Origin: Harmothoe impar
Taxonomy: Eukaryota; Annelida; Polychaeta; Phyllodocida; Polynoidae
Reading direction: 5' to 3'
NCBI GenBank assembly: GCA_947462335.1
Contig: OX381704.1
Location: 27,055,955 to 27,119,954, forward strand
DNA length: 64,000 nucleotides
In this document: piece after piece, positions 11,706 through 24,324 of the stretch
Numbering within the stretch: position 1 is the first letter of the stretch
Layout of the letters: the number at the start of each line of letters is the position of its first letter
Position numbers and translations under genes: made by a program
Notes under the pieces: generated by a model
What the model was told of the DNA's origin: nothing
What the model saw: the letters and a program-made list of their open reading frames with translations, nothing else
The model's database searches: none

Positions 11706-12158
11706 TATACAAAAATCAAGTGGATGTGTCATGTGTGTTCTTGATTATGATTCTATCATAAAGTATATTTCCATCTTATTTAGAGTCTGCATCCGTCTTT
11801 TCTCCTCAAGTTCTGTTCTAATTCCCGCGAGAATTCTGGGTGGGTTCTTGATGAAGCTTAGGATGGTTATGTTGAAACTAAACCAGTGTGCTGCGGTGGC
11901 TGGAGGAGGGGGACAAGAGTTCGACCAGATTTCAATTTCTCATGTCCTTTAATATGTTCCTATGTTGGAACTGAGAACACGGAAAGAAGTCCCATTCTTT
12001 AGACTTAAAGCTGGGCCATCAGGGAATAAGTTCAGCATTTTCCATACATACACTAAAATAACAGTTCCACCAGAGGGCAGCAGTGTTTGGACAGGGGACC
12101 ATCAGCATTGTCCAGCTACAACATATTCACCCTATCGTGTGCCTGTAAGGCACGCACG
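11706..12158. other. Intergenic DNA, nothing recognised
   Basis: No coding pattern, RNA or element boundary could be supported here. Confidence 0.5.
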
Positions 12159-12619
12159 GGATAGCTCTCCCACGTGAGAGGACAGACGTTCAGAGCGTTA
12201 TCTTAATAAGACTATTAAGACAGTCTTAATAGTCTTAATCTTAGTCTGAAGTAGCCACCTTACCTTCTACATAATCCGACAGATGGAGCCACCCTTACTT
12301 CAAGTGCCACTATTTGTTAATATCATGGGGGGCTCTGCCCCCCAACCCCCGTTTTTATTTTATTTTCTTCCTTCTTTATTGATGGTGAGTACTATTAAGC
12401 CTTTAAGACTAAGACTTATTAAGACTTGATTAAGACCCGAGCCTGAAACAGTCACAGGACGATCCTAGTACACAAGTATAACTACAGGTGGCGCCCTAGC
12501 CCTGACAAGCCCTAGCCCTGACAAGCCCTGCCCCAACTTAAGACACTGAATTAAGACTTTAAGATGTCTTATTAAGATAACGCTCTGAACGTCTGTCCTC
12601 TCACTTGGGAGAGCTATCC
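12159..12619. mobile_element. 461-bp TIR element with TTAAGAC motif arrays
   Basis: The left end GGATAGCTCTCCCACGTGAG and the reverse complement of the right end (GGATAGCTCTCCCAAGTGAG) match for about 54 bp with one mismatch, running in to TATCTTAATAAGAC. Just inside both ends the motif TTAAGAC/GTCTTAA is repeated many times. The interior is non-coding. A target duplication was not clear. Confidence 0.8.
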
Positions 12620-12849
12620 AGTTTTTGCGCCTGTAAGAGCTGAGCTCCCAGCCCTTAAGAGCCCTCTTGTGAGTGAAAACTGAACTATATCCAAAAGTGC
12701 TCTGGCCTCACTTCAACCATGACAGTCAAGCTTTAACAAGAGCACATTATTTAGTCTAACTAGTCTTCTTGCTCAGGTCCATTGCATCCATTCAAATAAT
12801 ATCTCATATTTTATCTGAAAAGATGATCTGCAAACAAGATAAAAATTGC

Positions 12850-12940
12850 AACTGTAGTGTAGTATAGTGGCTACATTGCTGTCCCAGACACTGCTTGTGG
12901 TGGCATCTGGTGTCAACTCCTCGTACGAGAGAATCATTCT
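12850..12940 (+). mobile_element. Degraded tRNA-derived SINE-like copy
   Basis: GTAGTATAGTGGCTACATTG (A-box-like) and CTGGTGTCAACTCCTC (B-box-like) lie at tRNA spacing with a tRNA-like middle. It is not a functional tRNA. Confidence 0.4.
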
Positions 12941-13207
12941 GAGAGATAGGTCAATGGAGGAATCCCTCTCTGATTATGAAGTCTAAATCTGGAGCAGAAG
13001 CCTCACTTTTTTTCTCTTTTTTTTTATGCACACATCACCATCTTTTATTTACTGTTGTTTTTTCGTATGTCCTTTTGTTCCTGTACATGTGATCAGAGTA
13101 TATGTGTGAAACATTTGATGCATCTCAAATGACAGTTTATATGATAGTTCAGTGATTTTGGACTGGTTTGGGTTTGGCTGTCAATTGGACAGACTGTTAA
13201 AGTCAGT

Positions 13208-13345
13208 TCAGGTCTCTGAATGTCTTAACAGGAGCTTATTCCAAGTTGACAGTCCTCTGTACAGCAGACTTTTCCTGAATTTCTGGGTGTGCAGGAAGGG
13301 GAGGTTGTAGGTGAGCTTGTTATCATTCCTCATTCTGCGTTTTAC
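13208..13345 (-). pseudogene. LINE reverse-transcriptase C-terminal fragment
   Basis: On the minus strand the frame reads RMRNDNKLTYNLPFL and then FRKSLLYRGLSTWNKLL. This matches the end of CR1/L2-type ORF2 proteins (pattern R-RN...P..T..F.KS..YRG...WN.L). A G homopolymer at about 13350-13367 bounds it. No upstream RT remains, so it is a short truncated relic. Confidence 0.6.
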
Positions 13346-13459
13346 ATTAATGGGGGGGGGGGGGGGGTATTTCTTTGATTTACTATATATTAGGGACATC
13401 AGTAATTCTTCAGGACATGCATGATATATAGGGGACTGACCAGACTGAGATTTCAACTT

Positions 13460-15010
13460 TAACCCATAAGAGTAACAAGGTCAACAGAATAGGGGATTTA
13501 TATTTGACCTTGGTAAAATTGTAATCAAAGTTGACGTACAAGTAAGTTCTCTTTAATGCCAATATCAAAAGATATTTGTATTGATTTTGGATGAGTCATA
13601 ATAATTGTATCATCAAATGTATATACCATGTTCCATACTATCAACTATAAGGGCAGACACAGCCATGGGAGGACTGATCTCCAGGTGGCGACATGATTGG
13701 TTCTCCCAACACTAGGGGGCTGTAGTATACTGGCATCAGATCAAACAAACTGCTATTCAGAGCAATGGAACCACATCATCAATAGGGAATAGTAATTTAC
13801 ATATCAGCATGGTGTAGGGTGTTCAGAGCGGCCTGCCATGGCACAGACAAGCAGATGTTTTCCCCTCTGTTTAGCAGATGAAGAGTTTGGTTCCAAAACA
13901 CAATAAGCGCCATTTTGAAAAATGACACCAAATTTTGACAAAGGTGTAGGGCAGGAATAGGTAAATACAATTTTGAAACATTTTTTCCTCAAAATTATCG
14001 TTTTCATGTTTTTAGGTCCTCTCTGGTGTACCCATTATATCCAAGGTACTATAATTGCCAATATGGTAGCCTTAGAGACATCATTACATGCCTCAATTCT
14101 AGAATGGATTTGTTGCGTTTTGCAACGAAACTCTTCAGACATAGATCTACAGCAAAATATTTCCTAAAAGTCATGGAATCACCTCTAAAATAGAGGGGCA
14201 TAAAAGTGTGGGAGCATACATCTAAATCCCATATATGTTTACTATCTCCTGTCTGAAGAACAAAGTGATTGGAAAAGAATTAGCCAGCAGATTTGCACTT
14301 ATGTGGATCTACCTTTTCTTAGGAGTAGTACATTCCCTATGTAAGTCACCCTCCACTGTACCTGGATACCATTTACACTGTAGCAGAGGAGTGCTATTTC
14401 AGGACTATAAAAAAAAAATAGATCTTCCCACCATGTAAAGTTTCCCCTCTATGTTTTGAAGAGTCATTGATAATTTTGCAACCCCTCAATCTACAAAAGT
14501 GATCCAGGTATCAGGTTAAAGCTAAGGTGAAAGGCTAAATGATTGTGGCATTGTCACTCCCTTATTTTGCAAATCATGTGACCGGTTGCCATGGTAACCA
14601 TGACAATTTGTTTTTGAAATTTGGGATTTTTATCTACCTTTCATCACTCTGACAGCCATTACAGGGAAACTATGCAGAGTGTGGACATGAGAAGTCTACA
14701 TGATGGGTAAAACTAAATTCCGCTTCTTTTGAACCTATTTTGATAACTATAGCACCCTGACTTTGGAAAATATGAGCCTCTAAACAGATTGTCAGAATGA
14801 GGCAAACATGCTTTATGCCTGTAATTGGACAGAATACGCTAGAATCTCTAGAATCTTTATGCTTCGAGACCCGAGCTTAGATGCAAATCCAAGCTAGTAG
14901 TTATCAGCTAGTAGACCTACAATCCTAAAGGCAGAGGAGGGGGACTAGTGGGGAGACTAGGGGCTTCTATTGGCAGCCAGAAAAATTGTTGTCATCCCAC
15001 TGTGTTCTAC
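13460..15010. other. Intergenic DNA, no gene recognised
   Basis: AT-rich, without a convincing coding frame. The only local symmetry is GGTTGCCATGGTAACC near 14584, a perfect 16-bp palindrome of the RFX/X-box type. Confidence 0.45.
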
Positions 15011-15012
15011 TA

Positions 15013-15486
15013 CAGTGAAATCTCGTTATAAGGAGGACGGTTATAAGGAGCAGACGGTTATAAGGAGCACATTTGCTGTGCCAAAACCTTTTCTTTACAT
15101 TTCTATAGTAAAAAAAACACTCTTAGAACGAGCATTTCTAGCCAAAAATCGTTTATAAGGAGCAATTTATTTCAAGATAGTATGTCATTTTTCATCGAAA
15201 AAATCTCATATAAGGCAGGGGGAGGGGGCGCTTTGTCAGGACTTCTCCTGTGATGTGGGTGGCCTACATGGGTGTAGGTGCGGACCTGTGAGGGTAGGGG
15301 AAGGAGGGGAGCTTTGTCAGGACTTCTCCTGTGATGTGGGCAGCCTACATGGGTGTAGGGACGGACCTGTGAGGGGGGGGGGGGGGCATGTATATATAAT
15401 ATGACCAAAATCGGTTACAAGGAAGGTTGGTTACAAGGAGCAAATTTGCCTTGCCAAAAGGTGCTCCTTATAACGAGATTTTACTG
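15013..15486. mobile_element. Pogo/Tigger-like MITE, TA target duplication
   Basis: The left end CAGTGAAATCTCGTTATAAG and the reverse complement of the right end (CAGTAAAATCTCGTTATAAG) are inverted, each flanked by TA (15011-15012 and 15487-15488). CAGT-AAA-CTCG termini with TA duplication are typical of pogo/Tigger elements of the Tc1/mariner superfamily. The subterminal region repeats GGTTATAAGGAGCA in several copies, inverted between the ends. The middle contains an 80-bp tandem pair (GCTTTGTCAGGACTTCTCCT...). No transposase is present. Confidence 0.85.
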
Positions 15487-15488
15487 TA

Positions 15489-16261
15489 TAAGGAATTTGA
15501 CTATTAGGTCTACAAAACAGGCTTTCAGGAGTTAGGTGGTGCCTTCTCTTGCAAGGAGTGTAAGAAGATGTGTAACTAATTGTTACATTCTGCCTCATAA
15601 CTCAAGCAATATTTACCCATTTTCTCAACTTGAAATAGTTTTGGAAAGCCAAGACAGTCTGGTTTCCACAAAACTAACATTGCAAACTCTGTGTTTGATG
15701 CAAATGGTCTTAATATTTTGTTTGGAACATATAAAATGCTTCAGAAAGTTGAAGATCTGATCATAAAGGCCTGTGTAGGTCAAAGTTATCCCTTTTTTAT
15801 GCTGTTCCAATTGCCCACTCAGCTGTAAAAATCTGAAAATGTCCACATTTTCCATTGATTGTGCGTTGAAATGATGTGCAGGGCTTCTACTGTATGATCA
15901 AAAGTGAAATGACTGGCAAAAACACATTCAAACTCTTAATTTCCTTCAGTGAATACGCCTCAATTGTTGAGTCCCATATATGGTGGGAACATCTATAGTC
16001 CACTGCATGGTTAGACAGGGCTCTCTTGTCCTCCCAAAACACCTTACTTTTTGCAAAGAAAAATCAATTTATCTATCCTGCACAAAATACACAACTTTTC
16101 TGCACTCAATGGTGAATCAAAGTCCATTTTGGCGAATGCCACTGCCGTACCCATTCGCCAAAACTGGCAAATTATGGTTGTGGGGCCAACCATGGCACCA
16201 CACTGGCCTCAGTGTCAAAGAGTGGGGTCTTTCTCTGAAGTAAATGGAGGGTAGGGGAGAT
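15489..16261. other. Intergenic DNA before the megasatellite
   Basis: No gene supported. Short open frames around 15980-16254 show no recognisable domain. Confidence 0.45.
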
Positions 16262-18666
16262 GGTACTAGGATCCTAGGCCCTGAGGAATTTTGGCCCCCT
16301 GAAGGTCGGCCCTGAGGAAGTTTGGCCCCCTGATGATAGGCCCTGAGGAATTTCGGCCCCCTGATGTTAGGCACCCTGATTTTAGGCCCCCCGGAATTTA
16401 GGCCATTTTTGAGCAGGTTATGACTTGATATACCATTTAAACGACCAGGTACCTAACATCCAACTAAGGCAGGTTATAGTAACCTCCAAACACCCAACAC
16501 CCGATCACCTACCAAACACCCAACCACCCAACACCCGATCACCTACCAAACCCGATCACCTACCAAACACCCGACCACCCAACACCCGATCACCTATCCA
16601 ACACCCGATCACCCAACACCCGATCACCTACCCAACACCCGACCACCAAACACCCGATCACCTATCAAACACCCAACACCCGATCACCTACCAAACACCC
16701 AAACACCCAACACCCGATCACCTACCAAACACCCAAACACCCAACACCCGATCATCTATCCAACACCCGACCACCCAACACCCGATCACCTATCCAACAC
16801 CCGACCACCATACACCCAATCACCTATCAAACACCCGACCACCCAACACCCGATCACCTATCAAACATGCAACCACCCAACACCCGATCACCTACCAAAC
16901 ACCCAAACACCCAACACCCGATCATCTATCCAACACCCGACCACCCAACACCCGATCACCTATCCAACACCCGACCACCATACACCCAATCACCTATCAA
17001 ACACCCGACCACCCAACACCCGATCACCTATCAAACACGCAACCACCCAACACCCGATCACCTACCCAACACCCGACCTACCAACACCCGATCACCTATC
17101 AAACACCCAACACCCGATCACCTACCAAACACCCAAACACCCAACACCCGATCACCTACCAAACACCCAAACACCCAACACCCGATCATCTATCCAACAC
17201 CCGACCACCCAACACCCGATCACCTATCAAACACCCGACCACCCAACACCCGATCACCTATCAAACATGCAACCACCCAACACCCGATCACCTACCAAAC
17301 ACCCAAACACCCAACACCCGATCACCTACCAAACACCCAAACACCCAACACCCGATCACCTACCAAACACCCAAACACCCAACACCCGATCATCTATCCA
17401 ACACCCGACCACCCAACACCCGATCACCTATCCAACACCCGACCACCATACACCCAATCACCTATCAAACACCCGACCACCCAACACCCGATCACCTATC
17501 AAACACGCAACCACCCAACACCCGATCACCTACCCAACACCCGACCTACCAACACCCGATCACCTATCAAACACCCAACCACCCAACACCCGATCACCTA
17601 TCAAACACCCGATCACCCAACACTGATCACCTACCAAACACCCGACCACCCAACACCCGATCATGGTCGGGTGTTTGGTAGACACATGGTCGGGTGTTTG
17701 GTAGTCACATGGTCACCAAACACCTTACCCAACGCCCAAACACCTCACCCAACGCCCAAACACCCTGCCCAACGCCCAAACACCCTACCCAACCCTCAAA
17801 CACCCTACCCAACGCCCAAACACCTCACTCAACGCCCAAACACCCTACCCAACGCCCAAACACCTTACCCAACGCCCAAACACCCTACCCAACCCTCAAA
17901 CACCCTACCCAACGCCCAAACACCTCACCCAACGCCCAAACACCCTACCCAACGCCCAAACACCCTACCCAACGCCCAAACACCCTACCCAACGCCCAAA
18001 CACCTCACCCAACGCCCAAACACCCTACCCAACGCCCAAACACCCTACCCAACGCCCAAACACCCTACCCAACGCCCAAACACCTCACCCAACGCCCAAA
18101 CACCCTACCCAACGCCCAAACACCCTACCCAACGCCCAAACACCCTACCCAACGCCCAAACACCCTACCCAACGCCCAAACACCCTACCCAACGCCCAAA
18201 CACCTCACCCAACGCCCAAACACACTCACCCAACGCCCAACATTCTGGTTGTATTACCTGGTCGGACGTGAGGTTTCTGGATGTTTGAATAGCCAGAAAT
18301 ACACCAAAACATGCCTGGTCGGATGTTGGGTTACTGGGTGTTTGAATAGCCAGAAATACACCAAAACATGCTTGGTCGGATGTTGGGTTACTGGGTGTTT
18401 GAATAGCCAGAAATACACCAAAACATGCCTGGTCGGATGTTGGGTCACTGGGTGTTTGACTAGCCTGCATTACTCTATACATAACCTGCTTTTTGGGAGT
18501 GGACGTTGGAATATGTATGTTAGATACATGGCCTATCTTCAGGGGGCCTAAGATCATCAGGGCTGAAGCTCAGGGGGCTGAAAATCCGGAGGGCTGAAGA
18601 TCAGGGGGCCTAACATCAGGTGGCCGACCATCAGGGGGCCTATCTTCCTCAGGGCCTAGATGCCGC
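16262..18666. repeat. Megasatellite unit 1 (2,405 bp)
   Basis: Left end about 16262-16488, array A about 16489-17660, inverted spacer about 17661-17715, array B about 17716-18240, array C with only about 3.5 copies (18257-18450), right end to 18666. It is shorter than the others mainly because array C is contracted. Confidence 0.85.
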
Positions 18667-21562
18667 GGTACTAGGATCCTAGGCCCTGAGGAATTTTGGC
18701 CCCCTGAAGGTCGGCCCTGAGGAAGTTTGGCCCCCTGATGATAGGCCCTGAGGAATTTCGGCCCCCTGATGTTAGGCACCCTGATTTTAGGCCCCCCGGA
18801 ATTTAGGCCATTTTTGAGCAGGTTATGACTTGATATACCATTTAAACGACCAGGTACCTAACATCCAACTAAGGCAGGTTATAGTAACCTCCAAACACCC
18901 AACACCCGATCACCTACCAAACACCCAACCACCCAACACCCGATCACCTACCAAACCCGATCACCTACCAAACACCCGACCACCCAACACCCGATCACCT
19001 ATCCAACACCCGATCACCCAACACCCGATCACCTACCCAACACCCGACCACCAAACACCCGATCACCTATCAAACACCCAACACCCGATCACCTACCAAA
19101 CACCCAAACACCCAACACCCGATCACCTACCAAACACCCAAACACCCAACACCCGATCATCTATCCAACACCCGACCACCCAACACCCGATCACCTATCC
19201 AACACCCGACCACCATACACCCAATCACCTATCAAACACCCGACCACCCAACACCCGATCACCTATCAAACATGCAACCACCCAACACCCGATCACCTAC
19301 CAAACACCCAAACACCCAACACCCGATCATCTATCCAACACCCGACCACCCAACACCCGATCACCTATCCAACACCCGACCACCATACACCCAATCACCT
19401 ATCAAACACCCGACCACCCAACACCCGATCACCTATCAAACACGCAACCACCCAACACCCGATCACCTACCCAACACCCGACCTACCAACACCCGATCAC
19501 CTATCAAACACCCAACACCCGATCACCTATCAAACACCCAAACACCCAACACCCGATCACCTACCAAACACCCAAACACCCAACACCCGATCATCTATCC
19601 AACACCCGACCACCCAACACCCGATCACCTATCAAACACCCGACCACCCAACACCCGATCACCTATCAAACATGCAACCACCCAACACCCGATCACCTAC
19701 CAAACACCCAAACACCCAACACCCGATCACCTACCAAACACCCAAACACCCAACACCCGATCACCTACCAAACACCCAAACACCCAACACCCGATCATCT
19801 ATCCAACACCCGACCACCCAACACCCGATCACCTATCCAACACCCGACCACCATACACCCAATCACCTATCAAACACCCGACCACCCAACACCCGATCAC
19901 CTATCAAACACGCAACCACCCAACACCCGATCACCTACCCAACACCCGACCTACCAACACCCGATCACCTATCAAACACCCAACCACCCAACACCCGATC
20001 ACCTATCAAACACCCGATCACCCAACACTGATCACCTACCCAACACCCGACCACCCAACACCCGATCATGGTCGGGTGTTTGGTAGACACATGGTCGGGT
20101 GTTTGGTAGTCACATGGTCACCAAACACCTTACCCAACGCCCAAACACCTCACCCAACGCCCAAACACCCTGCCCAACGCCCAAACACCCTACCCAACCC
20201 TCAAACACCCTACCCAACGCCCAAACACCTCACCCAACGCCCAAACACCCTACCCAACGCCCAAACACCTTACCCAACGCCCAAACACCCTACCCAACCC
20301 TCAAACACCCTACCCAACGCCCAAACACCTCACCCAACGCCCAAACACCCTACCCAACGCCCAAACACCCTACCCAACGCCCAAACACCCTACCCAACGC
20401 CCAAACACCTCACCCAACGCCCAAACACCCTACCCAACGCCCAAACACCCTACCCAACGCCCAAACACCCTACCCAACGCCCAAACACCCTACCCAACGC
20501 CCAAACACCCTACCCAACGCCCAAACACCTCACCCAACGCCCAAACACACTCACCCAACGCCCAACATTCTGGTTGTATTACCTGGTCGGACGTGAGGTT
20601 TCTGGATGTTTGAATAGCCAGAAATACACCAAAACATGCCTGGTCGGATGTTGGGTTACTGGGTGTTTGAATAGCCAGAAATACACCAAAACATGCCTGG
20701 TCGGATGTTGGGTTTCTGGATGTTTGAATAGCCAGAAATACACCAAAACATGGCTGTTCGGATGTTGGGTTTCTGGATGTTTGAATAGCCAGAAATACAC
20801 CAAAACATGCCTGGTCGGATGTTGGGTTACTGGGTGTTTGAATAGCCAGAAATACACCAAAACATGCCTGGTCGGATGTTGGGTTACTGGGTGTTTGAAT
20901 AGCCAGAAATACACCAAAACATGCCTGGTCGGATGTTGGGTTTCTGGATGTTTGAATAGACAGAAATACACCAAAACATGCCTGTTCGGATGTTGGGTTT
21001 CTGGGTGTTTGAATAGCCAGAAATACACCAAAACATGCCTGGTCGGATGTTGGGTTACTGGGTGTTTGAATAGCCAGAAATACACCAAAATATGCCTGGT
21101 CGGATGTTGGGTTACTGGGTGTTTGAATAGCCAGAAATACACCAAAACATGCTTGGTCGGATGTTGGGTTACTGGGTGTTTGAATAGCCAGAAATACACC
21201 AAAACATGCCTGGTCGGATGTTGGGTCACTGGGTGTTTGAATAGCCAGAAATACACCAAAACATGCTTGGTCGGATGTTGGGTTACTGGGTGTTTGAATA
21301 GCCAGATATACACCAAAACATGCCTGGTCGGATGTTGGGTCACTGGGTGTTTGACTAGCCTGCATTACTCTATACATAACCTGCTTTTTGGGAGTGGACC
21401 GTTGGAATATGTATGTTAGATACATGGCCTATCTTCAGGGGGCCTAAGATCATCAGGGCTGAAGCTCAGGGGGCTGAAAATCCGGAGGGCTGAAGCTCAG
21501 GGGGCCTAACATCAGGTGGCCGACCATCAGGGGGCCTATCTTCCTCAGGGCCTAGATGCCGC
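18667..21562. repeat. Megasatellite unit 2 (2,896 bp)
   Basis: Same order as unit 1, but array C (about 20582-21350) has about 13-14 copies of the 57-bp repeat. Nearly identical to unit 3. Confidence 0.85.
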
Positions 21563-24324
21563 GGTACTAGGATCCTAGGCCCTGAGGAATTTTGGCCCCC
21601 TGAAGGTCGGCCCTGAGGAAGTTTGGCCCCCTGATGATAGGCCCTGAGGAATTTCGGCCCCCTGATGTTAGGCACCCTGATTTTAGGCCCCCCGGAATTT
21701 AGGCCATTTTTGAGCAGGTTATGACTTGATATACCATTTAAACGACCAGGTACCTAACATCCAACTAAGGCAGGTTATAGTAACCTCCAAACACCAGACA
21801 CCCGATCACCTACCAAACACCCAACCACCCAACACCCGATCACCTACCAAACCCGATCACCTACCAAACACCCGACCACCCAACACCCGATCACCTATCC
21901 AACACCCGATCACCCAACACCCGATCACCTACCCAACACCCGACCACCAAACACCCGATCACCTATCAAACACCCAACACCCGATCACCTACCAAACACC
22001 CAAACACCCAACACCCGATCACCTACCAAACACCCAAACACCCAACACCCGATCATCTATCCAACACCCGACCACCCAACACCCGATCACCTATCCAACA
22101 CCCGACCACCATACACCCAATCACCTATCAAACACCCGACCACCCAACACCCGATCACCTATCAAACATGCAACCACCCAACACCCGATCACCTACCAAA
22201 CACCCAAACACCCAACACCCGATCATCTATCCAACACCCGACCACCCAACACCCGATCACCTATCCAACACCCGACCACCATACACCCAATCACCTATCA
22301 AACACCCGACCACCCAACACCCGATCACCTATCAAACACGCAACCACCCAACACCCGATCACCTACCCAACACCCGACCTACCAACACCCGATCACCTAT
22401 CAAACACCCAACACCCGATCACCTACCAAACACCCAAACACCCAACACCCGATCACCTACCAAACACCCAAACACCCAACACCCGATCATCTATCCAACA
22501 CCCGACCACCCAACACCCGATCACCTATCAAACACCCGACCACCCAACACCCGATCACCTATCAAACATGCAACCACCCAACACCCGATCACCTACCAAA
22601 CACCCAAACACCCAACACCCGATCACCTACCAAACACCCAAACACCCAACACCCGATCACCTACCAAACACCCAAACACCCAACACCCGATCATCTATCC
22701 AACACCCGACCACCCAACACCCGATCACCTATCCAACACCCGACCACCATACACCCAATCACCTATCAAACACCCGACCACCCAACACCCGATCACCTAT
22801 CAAACACGCAACCACCCAACACCCGATCACCTACCCAACACCCGACCTACCAACACCCGATCACCTATCAAACACCCAACCACCCAACACCCGATCACCT
22901 ATCAAACACCCGATCACCCAACACTGATCACCTACCCAACACCCGACCACCCAACACCCGATCATGGTCGGGTGTTTGGTAGACACATGGTCGGGTGTTT
23001 GGTAGTCACATGGTCACCAAACACCTTACCCAACGCCCAAACACCTCACCCAACGCCCAAACACCCTGCCCAACGCCCAAACACCCTACCCAACCCTCAA
23101 ACACCCTACCCAACGCCCAAACACCTCACCCAACGCCCAAACACCCTACCCAACGCCCAAACACCTTACCCAACGCCCAAACACCCTACCCAACCCTCAA
23201 ACACCCTACCCAACGCCCAAACACCTCACCCAACGCCCAAACACCCTACCCAACGCCCAAACACCCTACCCAACGCCCAAACACCCTACCCAACGCCCAA
23301 ACACCTCACCCAACGCCCAAACACCCTACCCAACGCCCAAACACCCTACCCAACGCCCAAACACCCTACCCAACGCCCAAACACCCTACCCAACGCCCAA
23401 ACACCCTACCCAACGCCCAAACACCTCACCCAACGCCCAAACACACTCACCCAACGCCCAACATTCTGGTTGTATTACCTGGTCGGACGTGAGGTTTCTG
23501 GATGTTTGAATAGCCAGAAATACACCAAAACATGCCTGGTCGGATGTTGGGTTACTGGGTGTTTGAATAGCCAGAAATACACCAAAACATGCCTGGTCGG
23601 ATGTTGGGTTTCTGGATGTTTGAATAGCCAGAAATACACCAAAACATGGCTGTTCGGATGTTGGGTTTCTGGATGTTTGAATAGCCAGAAATACACCAAA
23701 ACATGCCTGGTCGGATGTTGGGTTACTGGGTGTTTGAATAGCCAGAAATACACCAAAACATGCCTGGTCGGATGTTGGGTTACTGGGTGTTTGAATAGCC
23801 AGAAATACACCAAAACATGCCTGGTCGGATGTTGGGTTTCTGGATGTTTGAATAGACAGAAATACACCAAAACATGCCTGTTCGGATGTTGGGTTTCTGG
23901 GTGTTTGAATAGCCAGAAATACACCAAAACATGCCTGGTCGGATGTTGGGTTACTGGGTGTTTGAATAGCCAGAAATACACCAAAATATGCCTGGTCGGA
24001 TGTTGGGTTACTGGGTGTTTGAATAGCCAGAAATACACCAAAACATGCTTGGTCGGATGTTGGGTTACTGGGTGTTTGAATAGCCAGAAATACACCAAAA
24101 CATGCCTGGTCGGATGTTGGGTCACTGGGTGTTTGAATAGCCAGAAATACACCAAAACATGCTTGGTCGGATGTTGGGTTACTGGGTGTTTGAATAGCCA
24201 GATATACACCAAAACATGCCTGGTCGGATGTTGGGTCACTGGGTGTTTGACTAGCCTGCATTACTCTATACATAACCTGCTTTTTGGGAGTGGACGTTGG
24301 AATATGTATGTTAGATACATGGCC
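21563..24324. repeat. Megasatellite unit 3, right end missing
   Basis: Matches unit 2 base for base over long stretches (for example ACCAGACACC replaces ACCCAACACC near 21794). It stops at GATACATGGCC, where the next unit joins directly; about 261 bp of right end plus following left end are deleted. Confidence 0.85.

Noticed and set aside
16489..18450. CRISPR-like look of regular short repeats
   Set aside because: Repeats are contiguous with no unique spacers, and the context is an animal genome.
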